DNA of 48,510 nt from Clostridia bacterium. GTDB lineage: Bacteria; Bacillota; Peptococcia; Peptococcales; SKKY01. The notes below the pieces were generated by a model that saw only the letters and a list, made by a program, of their open reading frames with translations, did no database searches and had not been told where the DNA came from. The stretch lies in NCBI GenBank assembly GCA_007123515.1, contig SKKY01000038.1, positions 1-48,510 on the forward strand, given 5' to 3'. Below, one piece after another: positions 41,062 through 48,510 of the stretch (positions are counted from its first letter, which is position 1; the number at the start of each line of letters is the position of its first letter). The position numbers were made by a program, and so were the translations under genes.

Positions 41062-41101
41062 AGGAGCTTCCAGGCCATCAGGCTTAGGAGCTCCTCTTTT
41101 T
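41062..41101. terminator. Bidirectional terminator after the small peptide gene
   Basis: AGGAGCTTC (41062-41070) pairs with GGAGCTCCT (41087-41095), extended inside by AGGCC with GGCTT around an ATCA loop. T-runs follow on the plus strand, and five T on the minus strand. A small perfect hairpin, TGATGC/GCATCA (41041-41056), precedes it. Confidence 0.85.
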
Positions 41102-41112
41102 ATTATTTAACA

Positions 41113-41147
41113 AAGAAGCGTCCGAAAATTAATTCCGGACGCTTCTT
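41113..41147 (-). terminator. Terminator of the Mrp/Mbh-like operon
   Basis: A perfect 12-bp stem, AAGAAGCGTCCG (41113-41124) with CGGACGCTTCTT (41136-41147), lies 6 bp past the last gene. The minus-strand T-run is short (CTTTGTT). The bidirectional terminator just beyond can reinforce it. Confidence 0.75.
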
Positions 41148-41153
41148 AAACAT

Positions 41154-42875
41154 TTAAATATTCAGGTGCAAAAAAGATACTACAAAAACAATTAGTACTA
41201 CTGTCATGATCATTCCAATTGATACTCTGTAGTGATCTGCATCATAATTGTCAGGGATTTCCATATCATTAAAAATAAAATTTAGTTTTCTAAGTGGGTT
41301 CCTGAAAAAAGGAACAGTTGAATTGATCCCTTTTAACCATACGCTTCCTAAAGATTCCTGTATCGTAACCACCATATCACTTGTATATTGCACTGCATAC
41401 ACAAATGGCTTTCTGTAAAACCAATCCGCATCTACAAGATAAACATCCTTAGGTTCCATCGTTCTAATAAATAAAATAAACATAAATGTTGCTGCTAAGA
41501 ACAATTGTATTTTTGAAATAACATGATCAAACGTATACGGAACATAATTTACTTCGAATGGCAATCGGTTATAGAGCAGATCCGGAAATACACCGTAGAT
41601 GAAACACAGGGCTGCCGTAATTGTCATCGCAGCATACATATGTACCGGAACTTTTTTAATCTTATAGTCTTTTTTTGGTTCCCCTGTAAAGGTGTAAAAG
41701 ACCACCTTTAAGCAAGTAGAAATCAGCGTTCCGATCGTTGCAAGATATAAGAGTAATTCAACTGCCGGATACTGTTGTATGCTTGATGCTGACAAAATAA
41801 GCGCCTTGCTGGTAAATCCATTTAAATAAGGTACCCCTGAGATGGCCAGTGATCCTATAAAGTAAAGAATTGCCACCCCGGGAATTAATTTATAAAGCCC
41901 GCCAAGATCTGTCAGCTTACTATACCCCGTAGAATAAATAATGGCACCGGCACCCATGAATAATAACGATTTATATAATATATGTGAGAACGCATGCGCA
42001 ACAGAACCATCAAGAGCCAGATCCGAACCTAGTCCTGCCGCAGCAACCATGTATCCTACCTGACTAATAATATGAAAAGAGAGAATCACCCTCAGATCAT
42101 TAGCAAGCATCGCATACGTTACGGCTACCAAACACATAATCACTCCGCCCCAGATCAATATTTCCAGTCCGGGAAATACTCTAATTAAACAATATACGGC
42201 CACTTTAGTGGTCAGGCAACTCATAAACACGCTACCGGTAATGGTTGATTTAGGGTAGGCATCAGGCAACCAGGCATGCAATGGAAAAATAGCTGCATTA
42301 ATAGCCACCCCTGCCAAAATCAGAATCGAAGCTAAATCCATATTTGCTGTCAGCTCAGTAATATAGAGCTGTCCCTGACTTACTTTAATGAAAATACCGG
42401 CCAAAAGAAGATTCCCACCAACAAAGTGGACCAGCAAGTACCTAAAACCTGCCTTTTTTGCCTCTTCATTATTTGAAACCCATATCAAAAAAGTACTTGA
42501 AACAGCCATGACTTCCCAGAAGAAAATTAATGTCAGCCAGTCTCCGGCCAGAACAACTCCCATCGAACTTGCCACATAAATAAATTGTGCACTGAGTTGA
42601 ACGCCACTGGTAACATGGTAAGAATACAGGTTTGATGTCAATGATACGATAGCAAGAATAAATATAAATATCCAGGAAAGCCTGTCTACTTTCAGGTATA
42701 TAAGTTCCATATTATTAATAAAAGAAACCGTCAGTTCTTGCCCGTACTGCAGCTGATAAGAAGCAAACAGAACAACGACCGGAACAAGTATCAAAAATAC
42801 CTTTCTGAGAGTATTAGGAACAAAAGGTATCAAAAGTCCTGCTCCAAGCATTATTAAAGCTGGATGAAGTATCAT
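41154..42875 (-). CDS. Proton-conducting antiporter-like subunit (NuoL/MrpA/MrpD family)
   Basis: A 573-aa polytopic protein with about 14-16 helices of the proton-conducting transporter family. The helix-5 glutamate is present in FFWEVMAVSS and a helix-8 lysine in LTTKVAVY. The lysine found in helix 7 of the two neighbouring paralogues (GIKMALFPLH, SAKAGLIPLH) is Asn here (AINAAIFPLH). The C-terminal region adds a charged cytoplasmic segment and a final helix. It is the last gene of the operon and overlaps the preceding small gene by 4 bp. It could fill the role of the MrpA N-terminal half, which is otherwise missing. Confidence 0.85.
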   Translation of the reverse strand: MILHPALIMLGAGLLIPFVPNTLRKVFLILVPVVVLFASYQLQYGQELTVSFINNMELIYLKVDRLSWIFIFILAIVSLTSNLYSYHVTSGVQLSAQFIYVASSMGVVLAGDWLTLIFFWEVMAVSSTFLIWVSNNEEAKKAGFRYLLVHFVGGNLLLAGIFIKVSQGQLYITELTANMDLASILILAGVAINAAIFPLHAWLPDAYPKSTITGSVFMSCLTTKVAVYCLIRVFPGLEILIWGGVIMCLVAVTYAMLANDLRVILSFHIISQVGYMVAAAGLGSDLALDGSVAHAFSHILYKSLLFMGAGAIIYSTGYSKLTDLGGLYKLIPGVAILYFIGSLAISGVPYLNGFTSKALILSASSIQQYPAVELLLYLATIGTLISTCLKVVFYTFTGEPKKDYKIKKVPVHMYAAMTITAALCFIYGVFPDLLYNRLPFEVNYVPYTFDHVISKIQLFLAATFMFILFIRTMEPKDVYLVDADWFYRKPFVYAVQYTSDMVVTIQESLGSVWLKGINSTVPFFRNPLRKLNFIFNDMEIPDNYDADHYRVSIGMIMTVVLIVFVVSFLHLNI

Positions 42876-43105
42876 TCCTCATTGCTCCCTTCATAAATAT
42901 TCTTATCCCTTTTAACAATCGGAAAGAGAATCCATTTAGCTACAACAATTAAAATGACTCCTCCGATAGCTCCAAAGATATAATCAAACCCAATAAATGC
43001 ATGCCACCAATAGTACGGATGATAATCAACCGGGACGATGATCTCTGTAAGGATTGATAAAAAACCCAAAACACTAAACGTAAGGATCAGTTTTTTCTCT
43101 TCCAT
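42872..43105 (-). CDS. Small two-helix membrane protein of the Mrp-like operon
   Basis: Unrecognised 77-aa protein with two predicted membrane helices (about 8-25 and 40-64), a loop PVDYHPYYWWHAFIGFD with many aromatic residues and a charged C-terminus. It overlaps the next gene by 4 bp and lies 5 bp after the previous one, so it is co-translated with the antiporter subunits. It is probably an accessory subunit or assembly factor. Confidence 0.75.
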   Translation of the reverse strand: MEEKKLILTFSVLGFLSILTEIIVPVDYHPYYWWHAFIGFDYIFGAIGGVILIVVAKWILFPIVKRDKNIYEGSNEE

Positions 43106-43110
43106 AACAA

Positions 43111-44604
43111 TTACCCTCCTGTTCCATTGGCTACAATTTCAGCTGACCGGATGGCCAGCTCATAGAAATGAGGACCTGCGTCAGGGAATATCCCAAGTAT
43201 GATACTCATAGCACCCGTAATCAATATCGGGATCAAAATATCTTTTCTTACTTCTCTAAATTCTGTAAATTCTTCGTTTTTATTATAAAAAGCCAAGACA
43301 AAAACAGTAACTAAATACGATGCACTCAACATAGCACTGGCTATCAGGACAAAAATATACAAATAATTCCCTCCGGCAATCGCTCCCAACGCCAGATTCC
43401 ATTTACTGATAAAGCCAACGGTAAACGGCATCCCGCTAATACCTAATGAGGCAATGCCAAACATGGCCATTGTGATAGGCATCTGCTTTCCGATGCCATG
43501 AATCTGACTGATATACTTATAGCCTGTATTAATAAAAATAGCTCCGGCACAGAAAAATAATGTTATCTTCATAAAAGCATGTGCCACAATATGGAACAAT
43601 GCACCCATAAAAGCCTGTTCGTTGATCAGAGCAAGCCCAAGTATAATATAGGATAACTGGCCGATCGTAGAAAAAGCCAGTCGCCTTTTTAAATTATCCT
43701 GCCTCATAGCAATGACAGAAGCGATAATAATGGTAAACGCTGCTGCCCAGGCAAGGTAATCAATAACACCTAAAGAGGCCAGCAAATCAAAACCAAAGAC
43801 ATAACCAATAATCCTGACAAGTACAAATGCACCTGCTTTAACAACGGCAACAGCATGAAGCAAAGCACTGACCGGAGTGGGCGCCACCATAGCCGCAGGG
43901 AGCCAACCATGCAAAGGAATTAAGCCTGCCTTTGCTGAGGCTCCGATGACCATCAATAGAAATATCATTATAAAAGGGGTTGGGTTATCAACGTTTTGAA
44001 TAAAACCACCCGCAACAAAATCCGTGGTGCCTGTTAGATGATACAACCAGATAATTCCAACTAAGAAGATCTGACCGGTTATTAATGTATACGCTAAATA
44101 CTTTCTGCCTGCTTCTATATGTTCCTGCTCACGATTGTGAATAACCAGCGGATATGTAGCAATCGTTAACACTTCATAGAAAATAAATAATGTGAACAAA
44201 TTTCCGGCAAATGAAATGCCCAATGCCGCAAAAATACACATGGCGAATGAAGCAAAGTAGCCCGTTTGATTGATTTTGTTTGCCGCACGCATGTAACCAA
44301 TCGAATAAAAAGAAGTGACAATCCAGAGTAACGATGCAACACCGGCAAAAATCATTCCTGTCGTATCAATTTTTAAAAAGAAACTAACATTGGGAACAAT
44401 GGTAAAATGAACACTTTCCAGAATCTGGCCATCTAAAATTCTTCGGTAGACATAAAATACCAAACCAAAATTTATGATCCCTGCAAGAATTGTCCAAAAC
44501 TCCCTGACGTCCGGGTTCCTATTACCAGTGATCATAATAAGGATCGCTGCAATAAGAGGTGGTAGTACAAAAAGATATGGTAATATACTCACTGTAACAT
44601 CCAT
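43111..44604 (-). CDS. Antiporter-like subunit, MrpD/NuoM family (second copy)
   Basis: A 497-aa protein of the proton-conducting transporter family with about 14 helices. Glu in FYEVLTIATYPL (helix 5), Lys in SAKAGLIPLHGWLP (helix 7) and Lys in AVAVVKAGAFVL (helix 8) keep the ion-path residues. The ATG follows AGGTG and overlaps the upstream mnhD stop by 1 bp. The presence of MrpD paralogues side by side is typical of Mbh/Mbx-type modules rather than of the simple seven-gene Mrp antiporter. Confidence 0.88.
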   Translation of the reverse strand: MDVTVSILPYLFVLPPLIAAILIMITGNRNPDVREFWTILAGIINFGLVFYVYRRILDGQILESVHFTIVPNVSFFLKIDTTGMIFAGVASLLWIVTSFYSIGYMRAANKINQTGYFASFAMCIFAALGISFAGNLFTLFIFYEVLTIATYPLVIHNREQEHIEAGRKYLAYTLITGQIFLVGIIWLYHLTGTTDFVAGGFIQNVDNPTPFIMIFLLMVIGASAKAGLIPLHGWLPAAMVAPTPVSALLHAVAVVKAGAFVLVRIIGYVFGFDLLASLGVIDYLAWAAAFTIIIASVIAMRQDNLKRRLAFSTIGQLSYIILGLALINEQAFMGALFHIVAHAFMKITLFFCAGAIFINTGYKYISQIHGIGKQMPITMAMFGIASLGISGMPFTVGFISKWNLALGAIAGGNYLYIFVLIASAMLSASYLVTVFVLAFYNKNEEFTEFREVRKDILIPILITGAMSIILGIFPDAGPHFYELAIRSAEIVANGTGG

Positions 44605-46085
44605 TATTTGATCACCTCCGGTACCACTGAAGTCAAGATTGCAGAAACAAAATCAGCGTTAAAGATGCCTAACGCTAACACCAAGAGCGTCATTACTACG
44701 ATTGGCATCAGCATCGACAAAGGCAATTCAAATCTGCTCTGAATTTTACATTTGCGCTCCTTCTCTTCTTTATTTAAAAACGCAAACTCAATGATCCTGA
44801 AAAAATAAACGGCATTAAGTACACTGCTTACAACAATCACAACAATAAAGAACCACAAGCCCTCTTGTAAAGCTCCGTTAACCAGATACCACTTACTGAA
44901 AAATCCGGCCGTTGGAGGCAAACCAATCATGGAAAAAGCAAGAATAAGAAAGCTATACATCGAAACAGGCATTTTTTTTAATAACCCTTTAAATTCATCA
45001 ATCTTAATGTGATCGAATTTTTGCTTAATTCCTCCAGCTATAAAAAATAAAGCTACTTTCATAAAAGCATGATTAAAAATGTGGAACACTGCCCCAATCA
45101 TCCCGTATGCATTTCCCATGGACATTCCCATAACAACATAGCCGATTCCGGCAACACTCGAATATGCCAGCATCCTCTTAAACTCCGTCTGAGCAATGGC
45201 CATAACGGAACCATAAACAATACCAATAGCTGCCAGGATTCCTGCTATTTGTAATACATTTTGCAGTACGGCATGGTTCACATCAAAAATAAAGAAATAA
45301 TATCTGATCATTACATAGGCCGGCACTTTAATCAATACGCCTGACATAAAAGCCGACAAAGGATAGGGTGCATAACTATGAGCATCCGGAAGCCACATAT
45401 GTAGTGGGAACAGTGCCATTTTGATCCCTAATCCTAAAAACAATAAAATAACGATTAATATCATAGCAGGAGAATCCATCAAAGGAAGGATTCTTTCTGA
45501 CATATCGGCAAAATTTAAAGTTCCGGTTATTCCATAAAGATACGCAACACTAAATAAGTATAACGATGCCCCTACCGTTCCTATTAAGAGATATTTAAAG
45601 GCTGCAACGGTTCCCCGCGGACCACCTAAAGCAATTAAAGCATAGGTTGAAAGTGAAGATATCTCCAGAAAGACATACAGGTTAAAAGCATCACCAGAGA
45701 CTGTCATCCCCAATAGTCCGGTTACCATAAGACCAAATAAAGAGTAGTAAGCAGCATTTTTCAGCCAGCCTTCATCTTTAAAAAACTCTCTTGAATAAAT
45801 TACAATAAGTAATGCAATAAAAGAAACCATGACTGCTATTGTCGCACCGAGCGGGTCTATGACATATTCTATACCATAGGGCGCTTCCCAATTTCCAAAA
45901 TTATAATATACGTTTCCAACAGTCAGTGTTTCTCGTAAAACAATTGCGGAAAAAATGACTGACAGAAAAAATCCGAACATTGTCAGCAAACGAAGGAAAA
46001 CCTTAGAGATGCGCCCCACCAGCGGTGCAAGCAAAGATATGGTCATGGGTATAATTACAATAAAGGCCGGAAAGAAATCTCTCAT
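44604..46085 (-). CDS. mnhD: Na+/H+ antiporter subunit D (MrpD/MnhD)
   Basis: A 493-aa polytopic subunit of the proton-conducting transporter family. The helix-5 Glu is in VFLEISSLSTYALI, the helix-7 Lys in GIKMALFPLHMWLPDAH and the helix-8 Lys in LIKVPAYVMIRY. It overlaps mnhC by 4 bp, in the standard C-D order of Mrp operons. It exchanges cations for protons across the membrane as part of the hetero-oligomeric complex. Confidence 0.9.
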   Translation of the reverse strand: MRDFFPAFIVIIPMTISLLAPLVGRISKVFLRLLTMFGFFLSVIFSAIVLRETLTVGNVYYNFGNWEAPYGIEYVIDPLGATIAVMVSFIALLIVIYSREFFKDEGWLKNAAYYSLFGLMVTGLLGMTVSGDAFNLYVFLEISSLSTYALIALGGPRGTVAAFKYLLIGTVGASLYLFSVAYLYGITGTLNFADMSERILPLMDSPAMILIVILLFLGLGIKMALFPLHMWLPDAHSYAPYPLSAFMSGVLIKVPAYVMIRYYFFIFDVNHAVLQNVLQIAGILAAIGIVYGSVMAIAQTEFKRMLAYSSVAGIGYVVMGMSMGNAYGMIGAVFHIFNHAFMKVALFFIAGGIKQKFDHIKIDEFKGLLKKMPVSMYSFLILAFSMIGLPPTAGFFSKWYLVNGALQEGLWFFIVVIVVSSVLNAVYFFRIIEFAFLNKEEKERKCKIQSRFELPLSMLMPIVVMTLLVLALGIFNADFVSAILTSVVPEVIK

Positions 46086-46444
46086 TCCTCCATCCTCCTT
46101 AAAATTTCGTCCTCTTCAATAGTATTTAAAAAATTTTTTATTCGGATCATAAGAGCCAGCGCAACACCGGTTGTACTGAGGCTAACGACAATCGCAGTTA
46201 ACATTAATGCATGAGGAAGCGGGTTAATGTATGCGTCGACGTTTACTACACCAGGCAATTCAACAGGAATCGTTGCATCAAGCTTTAGGCCTAATGTTAT
46301 GAAAAAAAATATAATTGAGATCTGCATAATATTCATGGCGATCAGCTTTTTGATCAGATTGTTTTTAGTCATAATTCCGTAAAAGCCTAAAAGAAACATC
46401 ACTACAATCAGTCCATATATTAGGGTTGAAAGAAAATTAATCAT
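46082..46444 (-). CDS. mnhC: Na+/H+ antiporter subunit C (MrpC/MnhC, NuoK-like)
   Basis: A 120-aa three-helix NuoK-like subunit. The PLPHALMLTAIVVSLSTTGVALAL stretch with MRIK after it is the family signature. The ATG at 46444 is six bases after AAGGTG, and a GTG three codons upstream is part of that site. It overlaps mnhB by 8 bp. Confidence 0.9.
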   Translation of the reverse strand: MINFLSTLIYGLIVVMFLLGFYGIMTKNNLIKKLIAMNIMQISIIFFFITLGLKLDATIPVELPGVVNVDAYINPLPHALMLTAIVVSLSTTGVALALMIRIKNFLNTIEEDEILRRMEE

Positions 46445-46877
46445 TATCTTCACCTTTCCTTGTTATGGCATCATAAATGACAATAATCGTAGCCATTACG
46501 CATACTGTTACCCCTATTTCGATAACAAGAATTCCCCACTCATGTTTACTCCGCATGCTAATATCAAATGGAATCCAGGCGTCATATTCCAAGAATTTTC
46601 CGCCAAAAAAAATAGCCAGCCAGCCAGCAAAAGCAAATAAAAAAGCGCCTAAGCCCGACAAAATAAAAGCCTGATCCCCAGTCATATTTACTTTTGCTTG
46701 ATCACCCTCAACCAGCCTTGACAGAACTACAACCATAGCCAAAAATCCACCTGACTGAAATCCTCCTCCCGGACTGTACTCACCGTGAGTAAAGACATAA
46801 ATTGAGTAAATAAAGATCAACGGAATGGCATACCTAAATGCCGTTCTTACGATTACACTATCTTTTTTTGACTTCAT
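46437..46877 (-). CDS. mnhB: Na+/H+ antiporter subunit B (MrpB/MnhB)
   Basis: A 146-aa protein with four membrane helices and the family motif FTHGEYSPGGGFQSGGFLA. The later GGKFLEYD and SKHEWGILVIEIGV stretches are also typical. The ATG at 46877 has GGAG nine bases upstream. An ATG-rich segment further upstream (to 46898) is less likely. Confidence 0.9.
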   Translation of the reverse strand: MKSKKDSVIVRTAFRYAIPLIFIYSIYVFTHGEYSPGGGFQSGGFLAMVVVLSRLVEGDQAKVNMTGDQAFILSGLGAFLFAFAGWLAIFFGGKFLEYDAWIPFDISMRSKHEWGILVIEIGVTVCVMATIIVIYDAITRKGEDND

Positions 46878-46899
46878 AGTATCAATCTCCATATACATA

Positions 46900-47208
46900 T
46901 CATTTTTCTTTTACTCCGCTATCTTTCTCTTTATCTTTATCTTTATAGGTTCTTAATGTCAATATTGTCGCTACCCCAGCTGTGAAAATAACGATAACCT
47001 CACCTAATGTATCAAACGCCCGATAATCTCCGAGAACAGCGGTAACAAAGTTTTTAGAACCGGTCTCCTGATAACTCATTTCAATGTATCTTGGTGAAAT
47101 ATGCGTTGACGCCGGTGAATTAGGATCCCCAACGGTTGGTAAGCTTTCCGATGAATTAATAAAAATAAATAACACGGCAAGAATTAAAAATAATTGTAAC
47201 TTTTTCAT
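46900..47208 (-). CDS. MbhE-like subunit (MrpA C-terminal fragment)
   Basis: A 102-aa protein with an N-terminal helix (4-20), an extracytoplasmic stretch including SPRYIEMSYQETGSKNFVTA and a second helix starting in DTLGEVIVIFTAGVATILTL. This corresponds to the end of MrpA or to MbhE of membrane-bound hydrogenases, here as a separate gene. It overlaps the MbhD-like gene by 1 bp. Confidence 0.82.
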   Translation of the reverse strand: MKKLQLFLILAVLFIFINSSESLPTVGDPNSPASTHISPRYIEMSYQETGSKNFVTAVLGDYRAFDTLGEVIVIFTAGVATILTLRTYKDKDKEKDSGVKEK

Positions 47209-47450
47209 TATTCACACCACCTGTCGAGCTTTTTAATTGCGAAGATGAAAAAGATCGCTGAAACAACACCAATCGCAGCTTCTGTAAACGCCACATCCGG
47301 AGAGCCGAGGATAAGATATAACACAACAGCCAGAAAACTAAACGCACTAAAGGCAATTACCGCACCAAGTAAATCCTGTATTTCCAAGGCGGCAATTCCT
47401 GTTATGATAATTAACACCAAAAAAAAGACCATCAAACTAAGGATAAACAT
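47208..47450 (-). CDS. MbhD-like subunit (DUF4040, MrpA C-terminal fragment)
   Basis: An 80-aa three-helix protein ending DVAFTEAAIGVVSAIFFIFA, the DUF4040/MbhD signature that is part of MrpA in classical Mrp systems. The ATG at 47450 lies 1 bp after the mnhG stop with GGGGGAT as ribosome site. A longer frame to 47513 would overlap mnhG and is rejected. Confidence 0.85.
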   Translation of the reverse strand: MFILSLMVFFLVLIIITGIAALEIQDLLGAVIAFSAFSFLAVVLYLILGSPDVAFTEAAIGVVSAIFFIFAIKKLDRWCE

Positions 47451-47451
47451 A

Positions 47452-47754
47452 TTACATATCCCCCTTTTTCCAGGGCTTAACGCCGGCATAAAAGGCGGCT
47501 CTTGAAATAGCATGACTGCCTATGGGATTTCCAAGAAGAATAAACAAAGAAATCAAAACCAATTTAAAAGAGGTTAAATTCAAGCCATTATAAATCGCAA
47601 ATCCAAGCAATGACAACATAACCCCGAGAGTTTCACTTTTCCCGGAGGCATGCATTCTTGTATAAAAATCGGGCAGACGCAACACTCCTACGGCCGCTAC
47701 AATCACAAAGAAAAAACCAAGCAACATAAAAAATACAGCGATATAGCTTTGCAT
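47452..47754 (-). CDS. mnhG: Na+/H+ antiporter subunit G (MrpG/MnhG)
   Basis: A 100-aa three-helix protein with the family motif GVLRLPDFYTRMHASGKSETLG and a C-terminal NPIGSHAISRAA. It follows mnhF by 3 bp. Confidence 0.93.
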   Translation of the reverse strand: MQSYIAVFFMLLGFFFVIVAAVGVLRLPDFYTRMHASGKSETLGVMLSLLGFAIYNGLNLTSFKLVLISLFILLGNPIGSHAISRAAFYAGVKPWKKGDM

Positions 47755-47757
47755 CTA

Positions 47758-48021
47758 CTACAACTCCTCTTCTGATATGTACTTAGCAATAACAATCAAA
47801 CTTATAAAGCCAAGCAAAGAATACGCTATGGCAATATCTACAAACATATCTGCTCTTTCGTCGATAAAACCAATCGTAATTAAAAGCAAAATCACCGTTG
47901 ATCCTATGACTCCAAGTCCATTAAGACGGTCATACACGGTGGGCCCTTTGATTACTCTATATAACATCAGGCAAATAATTACTATCAATCCGATTGCAAA
48001 AAAAATAAAGAAATTAGCCAT
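47758..48021 (-). CDS. mnhF: Na+/H+ antiporter subunit F (MrpF/MnhF)
   Basis: An 87-aa three-helix protein with RVIKGPTVYDRLNGLGVIG and DIAIAYSLLGFISLIVIAKY, both typical of MrpF. It overlaps the mnhE stop by 1 bp. Confidence 0.93.
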   Translation of the reverse strand: MANFFIFFAIGLIVIICLMLYRVIKGPTVYDRLNGLGVIGSTVILLLITIGFIDERADMFVDIAIAYSLLGFISLIVIAKYISEEEL

Positions 48022-48510
48022 TAAAAATCATCCTTTTCAATTTCTTCGTTAAAAAGGTGCGCTATTTTTTCTCTTACTTCGCCCTTATTATTGGAAAAAT
48101 ATAGCGCTGCTGCTGTATCATCAGTAAGAGCGTGAATAACATAATGTTCATCTTCAGTAATATCAATCGTAAGTGTACCCGGTGTCAGAGTGATTGAATT
48201 ACCAAGACTTAAATGAGCGAGTGGACTTTTCATTTTTTGTTTAAATGAAACTATTTTAGGATTGATTGGAAGGCGAGGATGCAAAACAACGTATGCAATC
48301 TGGAAATTTGCAATAAAAATCTGCTGGATCAGCCAGACCCAGTATCGTATGTATTTTATAATCGAAAAATCCAGTGCATGAATCTCCTCGGATTTGTCAT
48401 TTTTTGCTAAGACCATCACTCTTGAAAACAAAATTGTGCCAAATAGAGCCGTTAGAAAACCCATAATAACAAATTTTGGCTCATACTTTTCTGACAGAAT
48501 CAGCCAAAAA
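48021..48510 (-). CDS. mnhE: Na+/H+ antiporter subunit E (MrpE/MnhE), 5' end cut by the window edge
   Basis: The frame is open to the right edge. Upstream of the internal ATG at 48464 it still encodes FWLILSEKYEPKFVIMGFL, which matches the first helix of MnhE proteins, so the true start lies outside the window. The cytoplasmic part has the family features VVLHPRLPINPKIV and NSITLTPGTLTIDI. It is the first visible gene of the operon, in the order E-F-G-MbhD-MbhE-B-C-D-D'-small-L. The operon promoter is not in the window. Confidence 0.88.
   Translation of the reverse strand, partial: FWLILSEKYEPKFVIMGFLTALFGTILFSRVMVLAKNDKSEEIHALDFSIIKYIRYWVWLIQQIFIANFQIAYVVLHPRLPINPKIVSFKQKMKSPLAHLSLGNSITLTPGTLTIDITEDEHYVIHALTDDTAAALYFSNNKGEVREKIAHLFNEEIEKDDF

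Noticed and set aside
1..48510. CRISPR arrays, tRNA genes, prophage or integron features
   Set aside because: No regularly spaced repeats, no tRNA-like GGTTCGA arms with cloverleaf context, and no phage or integrase genes were seen.

Overview
The window looks like chromosomal DNA of a motile, rod-shaped anaerobic Firmicute of the class Clostridia. The pointers are AGGAGG-type ribosome sites, frequent TTG and GTG starts, the synteny ywlC-ywlE-ywlG-glyA-upp-atp, the murA-mbl-flhO-flhP order known from Bacillus, an oadA-type biotin carboxyltransferase and a large Mrp/Mbh-like cation antiporter cluster. An alkaliphilic or sodium-cycling lifestyle is plausible but not proven. No intact mobile element, CRISPR array, prophage or tRNA was seen. 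Most genes are on the minus strand.

Left end (1-7104): the first bases are the 5' end of a minus-strand 16S rRNA gene, preceded by three tandem sigma-A promoters and a boxA-like leader. Upstream lie phosphoglucomutase and a five-gene cluster that pairs two D-glutamate-cyclase-family proteins (DUF1445 and DUF4392) with the 5-oxoprolinase subunits PxpABC. A small unknown gene and an SGNH hydrolase follow.

Middle (7206-26576): a lipid kinase, a heterodimeric ABC exporter with one degenerate ATP site, an EAL phosphodiesterase, an EamA transporter and a ZIP metal transporter. Next comes a flagellar rod operon (FlgF/FlgG-type proteins plus a rod-binding protein) with a probable sigma-D promoter. 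Upstream of it are oadA with an 18-bp palindromic operator inside its promoter, a cupin-like gene, mbl and murA. DUF4127, csaB (cell-wall pyruvylation) and DUF5693 follow.

Right half (26576-48510): one long co-directional block reads busR-like regulator, sua5, ywlE, ywlG, glyA, upp, dCMP deaminase, MazG-like, wecB, atpZ and atpBEFHAGDC. Two features stand out. The delta subunit has a duplicated C-terminal module, and about 310 bp of non-coding, highly structured sequence sits between atpE and atpF and resembles a transposon-associated omega/HEARO-type RNA. Between the regulator and the Mrp cluster is a plus-strand unit not explained by known families: a strong promoter, a folded leader with an internal terminator, and a 49-codon gene for a putative secreted peptide. 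The window ends inside mnhE, the first visible gene of an 11-gene Mrp/Mbh-like operon.

Together the block encodes cell-envelope synthesis (murA, mbl, wecB, csaB), energy conversion (F-type ATPase, Mrp-like antiporter), nucleotide and one-carbon salvage, and motility.
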